Source of the DNA: Erysipelotrichaceae bacterium
Lineage (GTDB): Bacteria; Bacillota_I; Bacilli_A; Erysipelotrichales; Erysipelotrichaceae
Assembly: GCA_900754715.1 (NCBI GenBank)
Contig: CAAEDX010000139.1
Location: 1-9,270 of the forward strand
Direction of reading: 5' to 3'
DNA length: 9,270 nucleotides
Below the pieces are notes generated by a model, which did not search any database, was not told where the DNA came from, and saw only the letters and a program-made list of their open reading frames with translations. Below, one piece after another: positions 6,801-9,270 of the stretch; position 1 is the first letter of the stretch; each line of letters starts with the position of its first letter. The position numbers and the translations under genes were made by a program.

Positions 6801-9270
6801 GAAAACTGGTCCGCAGCGACCAATGCCGGCGTGATGCCAGATCTGCCAAGCACGCTGCGCGGCATCTATGCGGACGGTTCTTACAGTGAGCCATTTGCGG
6901 TCAGCTGGGACATGAGCGAAGCAGATTTTGCACAGCCGGGCACCGTGGTCATCAACGGATCGGTAGAGATCCTGGGACAGACCTATGAGACGCAGGCAAG
7001 CGTTCGCGTGGAAGAGGCAGTGGCCGAGAGCGTGGATATCGCTTCCGCAAGCAGAGATGACGCACCGGTGTTCAGCAATGGTACATTACGTAATGGCGTG
7101 GCCAGTGATCCGAGCACGACAGCGATCTCCGATTCACTGCTGCAGCTCAATGATGGCATCACCAATGATTCTGAAGATACTAACGCAAGATGGACAAACT
7201 GGGCCCTGCGCAATGAGGCAGAACCAGTAGATACTTATGTGCAGCTTGACTGGGAAGGTACGTATACCATCTCTAACATTTATCTGTGGCACTTCACGGA
7301 TAGCGCGGCAAGCGTGCTTCCGGGCGACAGCAATGTGCGTTTCGAATATCAGGATGAAAACGGCGATTGGGTAGAAGTTGAGTCTACGCATATCACGCAG
7401 GTTCCGTATACTTCCGGATCGACTTCTTATGGCCTGATCCGTCCGGTAACGACTTCCGCGCTGCGCATCTGGCTGAAAGCGCCGCGAACCGGCACTTGCA
7501 TCGGTCTGACCGAAGTACAGGTGTTCGACTATCACGAAGCAGTGACAGCGAACACGAGCGCGGAGCTGAGCAGCATTACGCTGGATGGAACGAATATCAC
7601 GGAATATCCTGGCTACGCGGGCTATGATGAAGCATCACGCACATATACGGTCAATGTCGATGGCGCGCTGCCGACAGTCAATGCGACAGGAGCTGACAAT
7701 GCGGCGGTACAGGTGCTGCCGGCATATGACAATACCGTAAAGATCCTCGTTCGTTCTGAGGATGGCAACACTTTGAATACGACCAACGTTAAGTTCAATG
7801 TCGAGTCTGAAGCTGTGGATAAGGAAGCACTGAACGCATATCTGAACAGTGAGGCGGTACAGAGCGCCTTGACCAACGAAAACAGCTACACGGAAACGTC
7901 TTTTGCGGCATTTAAGAGCGCATATGACACAGCTGCAGCGATCCTGACTGATGATTCAGCTTCTCAGGATGCGGTCGATCAGGCATACGCGGCACTGGTG
8001 AGCGCGTTTGAAGGCCTCGAGGAGAATGCTGGTACAGAAACTGATCGTTCCGCCTTGAACGCAGCGATCGCCAAAGCTGAAGCACTGAATGAAGCGGATT
8101 ATACAAGCGCTAGCTGGGCTGCTTTGCAGGAGGCGCTGAACGATGCCAAGAATGTTGCGGCCGATGCGGATCAGGAGACGATCGACGCAGCTGCCGAAGC
8201 GCTGAACGCGGCGATCGAAGCGCTCGAGGAAGTCAGCGAGCCAGACGATCCAGCCAGTGACGCAGCCATCCAGGCATTGCGGAACATGGTCGACAAAGCC
8301 AATGCCCTTGGCTCTGACGACGCAGCGTTGAATGCAGCGATCACTGCTGCTCAGGCTGTCCTGGATAAGGGCGCGCCGACCTCCACTGAGGTCGTGACCG
8401 CACTGCTCGATCTGAGCGAAGCGATGCAGGCCGCGAATGCCGGTGAAAGCGTCAATGCCCTGCGGACTGACCTTGAGGCATCCATCCAGTTCATCAAAGA
8501 GAACATCCTGACCAATGCGGACAACATCCGTCCGGGCAAGCTGCAGGCACTTACCAATGCCATTCAGGCAGCACAGAGCGTGCTGGATGATGAAGGAGCA
8601 ACCGCCGATCAGCTGAAAGCCGCCAATGAGGCATTGACCAAGGCAGCCCAGGAGCTGTGGGAGATCGTGACGAAGGCAGAGCTGGAAGCACTGATCGAAT
8701 CTGCAAATGGTTACCTTGACGGTGACTACACCGCAGAAAGCATCGCGATCCTGCAGGATGCGATCACGAATGCACAGGCCGTAGCGATCAATGATGACGC
8801 AACGACGAGCGAGGTCACTGACGCTATTACGAATCTGGCCAATGCGATCGCAGGGCTGGAGAATGAAGCAGGCGTGAACAAGAGCGCGCTCGAATATGAG
8901 ATCGAGCTCGTCACAGAGATGATCGCCAACCTGGATGACTACGTGCCTTCTACGGTAGAGGGACTGGCCGACAAGCTGGCAGCTGCACAGACAGTATATG
9001 ATGACGCAAACGCTGATCAGGAAGCAGTGGATGCGGCAGTGAGCACGCTGCGTGAAGCGCGTCTGAACGCGAGAACGTTGGCGGACAAGAGCGCGCTGGA
9101 TGAAGCGCTGAGCCTGTACAGCGGCTACAGTGAAAATGACTTCACTCCGGCTACCTGGACAGCATTCTATGCGGCATATCAGGATGCGGCAGCAGTCTAT
9201 GCCGATGCGGAAGCGACACAGAAAGATGTTGACGCAGCAGTGGAAGCGCTGAACACCGCAGCGCAAGCGC
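3879..9270 (+). CDS. Secreted multidomain GH2 beta-galactosidase-type enzyme, 3' end outside the window
   Basis: The frame stays open for 1797 codons and runs off the right edge. Residues 1-28 form a signal peptide (charged MKYWCSRVGK, a hydrophobic core, likely cleavage after ILA). The GH2 sugar-binding domain spans about 54-204, the Ig-like domain 205-324 and the TIM barrel 325-665. The barrel has THNPAA (His380), SIGNE (acid/base Glu466), GSETAS (likely nucleophile Glu553) and GFDYIGDPTPW. Then come a DUF4982-like domain (~674-735), a GH2 C-terminal Ig-like domain (~778-886), two Big_4-like Ig domains (~893-968 and 969-1047), a discoidin/CBM-like domain (~1048-1218), another beta-sandwich (~1220-1311) and FIVAR repeats from 1314. 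The layout recalls pneumococcal BgaA, which removes terminal beta-galactose from host glycans. The exact sugar is inferred; glucuronidase is less likely because I see no NxK signature. A C-terminal wall anchor is expected beyond the window. An AT-rich patch at 5561-5640 follows the nucleophile. Confidence 0.93.
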   Translation, partial: MKYWCSRVGKLILAASMCMGAISVPILANQPRATVSEPEDVYVDIIASGERSALFNDNWKFYRGDMDNAASPSLNDSSWESVDLPHDYSIDQAFTTSGEAESGFLPGGIGWYRKTFVVPQKYEDKQLMITFDGVYMNAEVYVNGEKLGSHPYGYTQFAFDITDAIVADGETENVIAVKVDNSIPSSRWYSGSGIYRDVTLTVTDEVHVGYNGVKVTSKDLAEQYAGDVDVNVEATVVNDSDAAVDVTVRSTLLDASGASAAVSQDTALNIEAGSEATAQLSMVVNKPHLWGIDDPYLYSVKTEVLVDGEVVDTYENDYGFRYYSFDSETGFSFNGQMMKLKGVCMHHDQGALGAVANRDAIERQVKMLKDMGCNAIRVTHNPAASVLLDICNEYGMLVIDEAFDGWTEYKNSNYNDYTTHFEDTITADNQILDGETGMQWGEFDARAMIKRGINEPCIIMWSIGNEITEGCYNGSVAHYDELSQDIISWMLDEDDTRPLTIGDNQKGGNSMLNNIQDQLTAVGGINGMNYVSTDAQLDSLHAAHPEWTLYGSETASSIHSRGEYSTFDGKSDKVKLQMSEYNNDATRVGWGLSASDAWELVIQNDYNAGEFVWTGFDYIGDPTPWNGTGVGSVSGQGAKPKSSYFGIVDTAGFEKDIYYLYKSLWDEDSNVVHLMTNWNNDEIVKVNGQVQVDVYTNAHKIKLYLNDELVGTDTATMHRTDAGYTYQTFSNGEFYPTFYVNWRSGTLRAVAYDENDQVISEDVIEGNQSVTTNTDASYLRLTPEKTEIQADGSSLCYIEVDVMDSNDEIVAGADDRITFSIEGNGTIVGVDNGDPTDTDSYKGTSRKAFHGKALVIVQSTEDAGSFTLSASASGLTSASTSVTTSEPENSGETYLESYRISRNYYVDIDEEPQLPQSVTVTYSDGSTDEVNVNWADYDRGQLAQPGTFTISGQLEGLDVTATVTVHVIGEIVAVENWSAATNAGVMPDLPSTLRGIYADGSYSEPFAVSWDMSEADFAQPGTVVINGSVEILGQTYETQASVRVEEAVAESVDIASASRDDAPVFSNGTLRNGVASDPSTTAISDSLLQLNDGITNDSEDTNARWTNWALRNEAEPVDTYVQLDWEGTYTISNIYLWHFTDSAASVLPGDSNVRFEYQDENGDWVEVESTHITQVPYTSGSTSYGLIRPVTTSALRIWLKAPRTGTCIGLTEVQVFDYHEAVTANTSAELSSITLDGTNITEYPGYAGYDEASRTYTVNVDGALPTVNATGADNAAVQVLPAYDNTVKILVRSEDGNTLNTTNVKFNVESEAVDKEALNAYLNSEAVQSALTNENSYTETSFAAFKSAYDTAAAILTDDSASQDAVDQAYAALVSAFEGLEENAGTETDRSALNAAIAKAEALNEADYTSASWAALQEALNDAKNVAADADQETIDAAAEALNAAIEALEEVSEPDDPASDAAIQALRNMVDKANALGSDDAALNAAITAAQAVLDKGAPTSTEVVTALLDLSEAMQAANAGESVNALRTDLEASIQFIKENILTNADNIRPGKLQALTNAIQAAQSVLDDEGATADQLKAANEALTKAAQELWEIVTKAELEALIESANGYLDGDYTAESIAILQDAITNAQAVAINDDATTSEVTDAITNLANAIAGLENEAGVNKSALEYEIELVTEMIANLDDYVPSTVEGLADKLAAAQTVYDDANADQEAVDAAVSTLREARLNARTLADKSALDEALSLYSGYSENDFTPATWTAFYAAYQDAAAVYADAEATQKDVDAAVEALNTAAQA
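6555..7019 (+). repeat. Tandem pair of Big_4-like Ig domains
   Basis: Two consecutive ~75-residue modules share the pattern aromatic/VSW...AQPGT...I.G. The shared 15 nt GCACAGCCGGGCACC occurs at 6705-6719 and 6930-6944, offset by exactly 225 nt (75 codons), which points to tandem domain duplication. They probably act as spacers that hold the catalytic head away from the cell wall. Confidence 0.7.
7818..9270 (+). repeat. Seven FIVAR-type helical repeats, last one cut by the window
   Basis: Repeats begin at about 7818, 8043, 8262, 8457, 8670, 8880 and 9087. The six complete ones are 75, 73, 65, 71, 70 and 69 residues long. The usual unit is K/D-x-x-L-x-x-x-I, then a Y-T/S-x-x-S/T-W pattern, a long Ala-rich helix, a DA-T/DQ-x-x-V/I-D-x-A turn and a closing helix ending A-I-x-x-L. 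Repeats 3 and 4 are the most diverged. Repeats 6 and 7 share ACAAGAGCGCGCT at 207-nt spacing, so they may be recent copies. FIVAR modules occur in cell-surface adhesins and glycosidases of Gram-positive bacteria and act as stalks or binding modules. More copies may follow outside the window. Confidence 0.8.

Noticed and set aside
7956..9266. 436-codon open frame on the - strand opposite the FIVAR repeats
   Set aside because: It mirrors the repetitive GCG/GAT/CAG-rich coding of the + strand gene. Its translation is a Cys-, Ile- and Arg-rich sequence without recognisable domains, and it has no ribosome binding site or promoter that I can see.
7818..9270. Regular repeats considered as a CRISPR array or DNA-level tandem repeat
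   Set aside because: The repetition is at protein level with a 65-75 codon period and diverged DNA. There are no identical short direct repeats with unique spacers.

Overview
This 9.27 kb window is bacterial chromosomal DNA, most likely from a host-associated member of the Bacillota. The coding GC is in the low to mid 50s percent. Shine-Dalgarno sequences are purine-rich and strong (AAGGAGG, AAAGGAGAGGAG), promoters are sigma-A type, and there are good matches to CcpA-binding cre sites. The proteins are also typical of the group: a membrane-domain glycerophosphodiesterase and a giant secreted glycoside hydrolase with FIVAR repeats. I favour an Erysipelotrichales-like gut or oral lineage, but only weakly, because no marker gene is present.

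Left part (1-860). A hypothetical protein gene, open at the left edge, overlaps by 7 nt a 100-residue gene of the O6-alkylguanine-DNA alkyltransferase / alkyltransferase-like (ATL) family. The two are read as one operon on the + strand. They converge on a large - strand gene, and one hairpin at 831-852 can terminate both transcripts.

Middle part (856-3750). A membrane-anchored glycerophosphodiester phosphodiesterase (- strand) and a cation diffusion facilitator (CDF) metal transporter (+ strand) diverge from a roughly 90 bp intergenic region that holds two back-to-back promoters. The phosphodiesterase promoter lies so close to the best start codon that its mRNA would be nearly leaderless. The CDF gene ends inside its own intrinsic terminator, and its membrane metal site lacks the usual histidine.

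Right part (3751-9270). A 141 bp intergenic region carries an extended -10 promoter and two cre-like operators. It drives one very long gene, still open at the right edge after 1797 codons. It encodes a secreted GH2 beta-galactosidase-type enzyme followed by Ig-like domains, a discoidin/carbohydrate-binding-like module and at least seven FIVAR-type helical repeats. This architecture resembles pneumococcal BgaA and related glycan-degrading surface enzymes. The cre sites suggest that the enzyme is shut off when preferred sugars are available.

I see no RNA gene, insertion sequence, CRISPR array, integrase or other mobile element. No wholly new system is visible. The points worth following up are the double cre control, the probable leaderless gene, the altered CDF metal site, the small cysteine-containing ATL-like protein, and a sharply bounded AT-rich patch in the active-site region of the GH2 gene.
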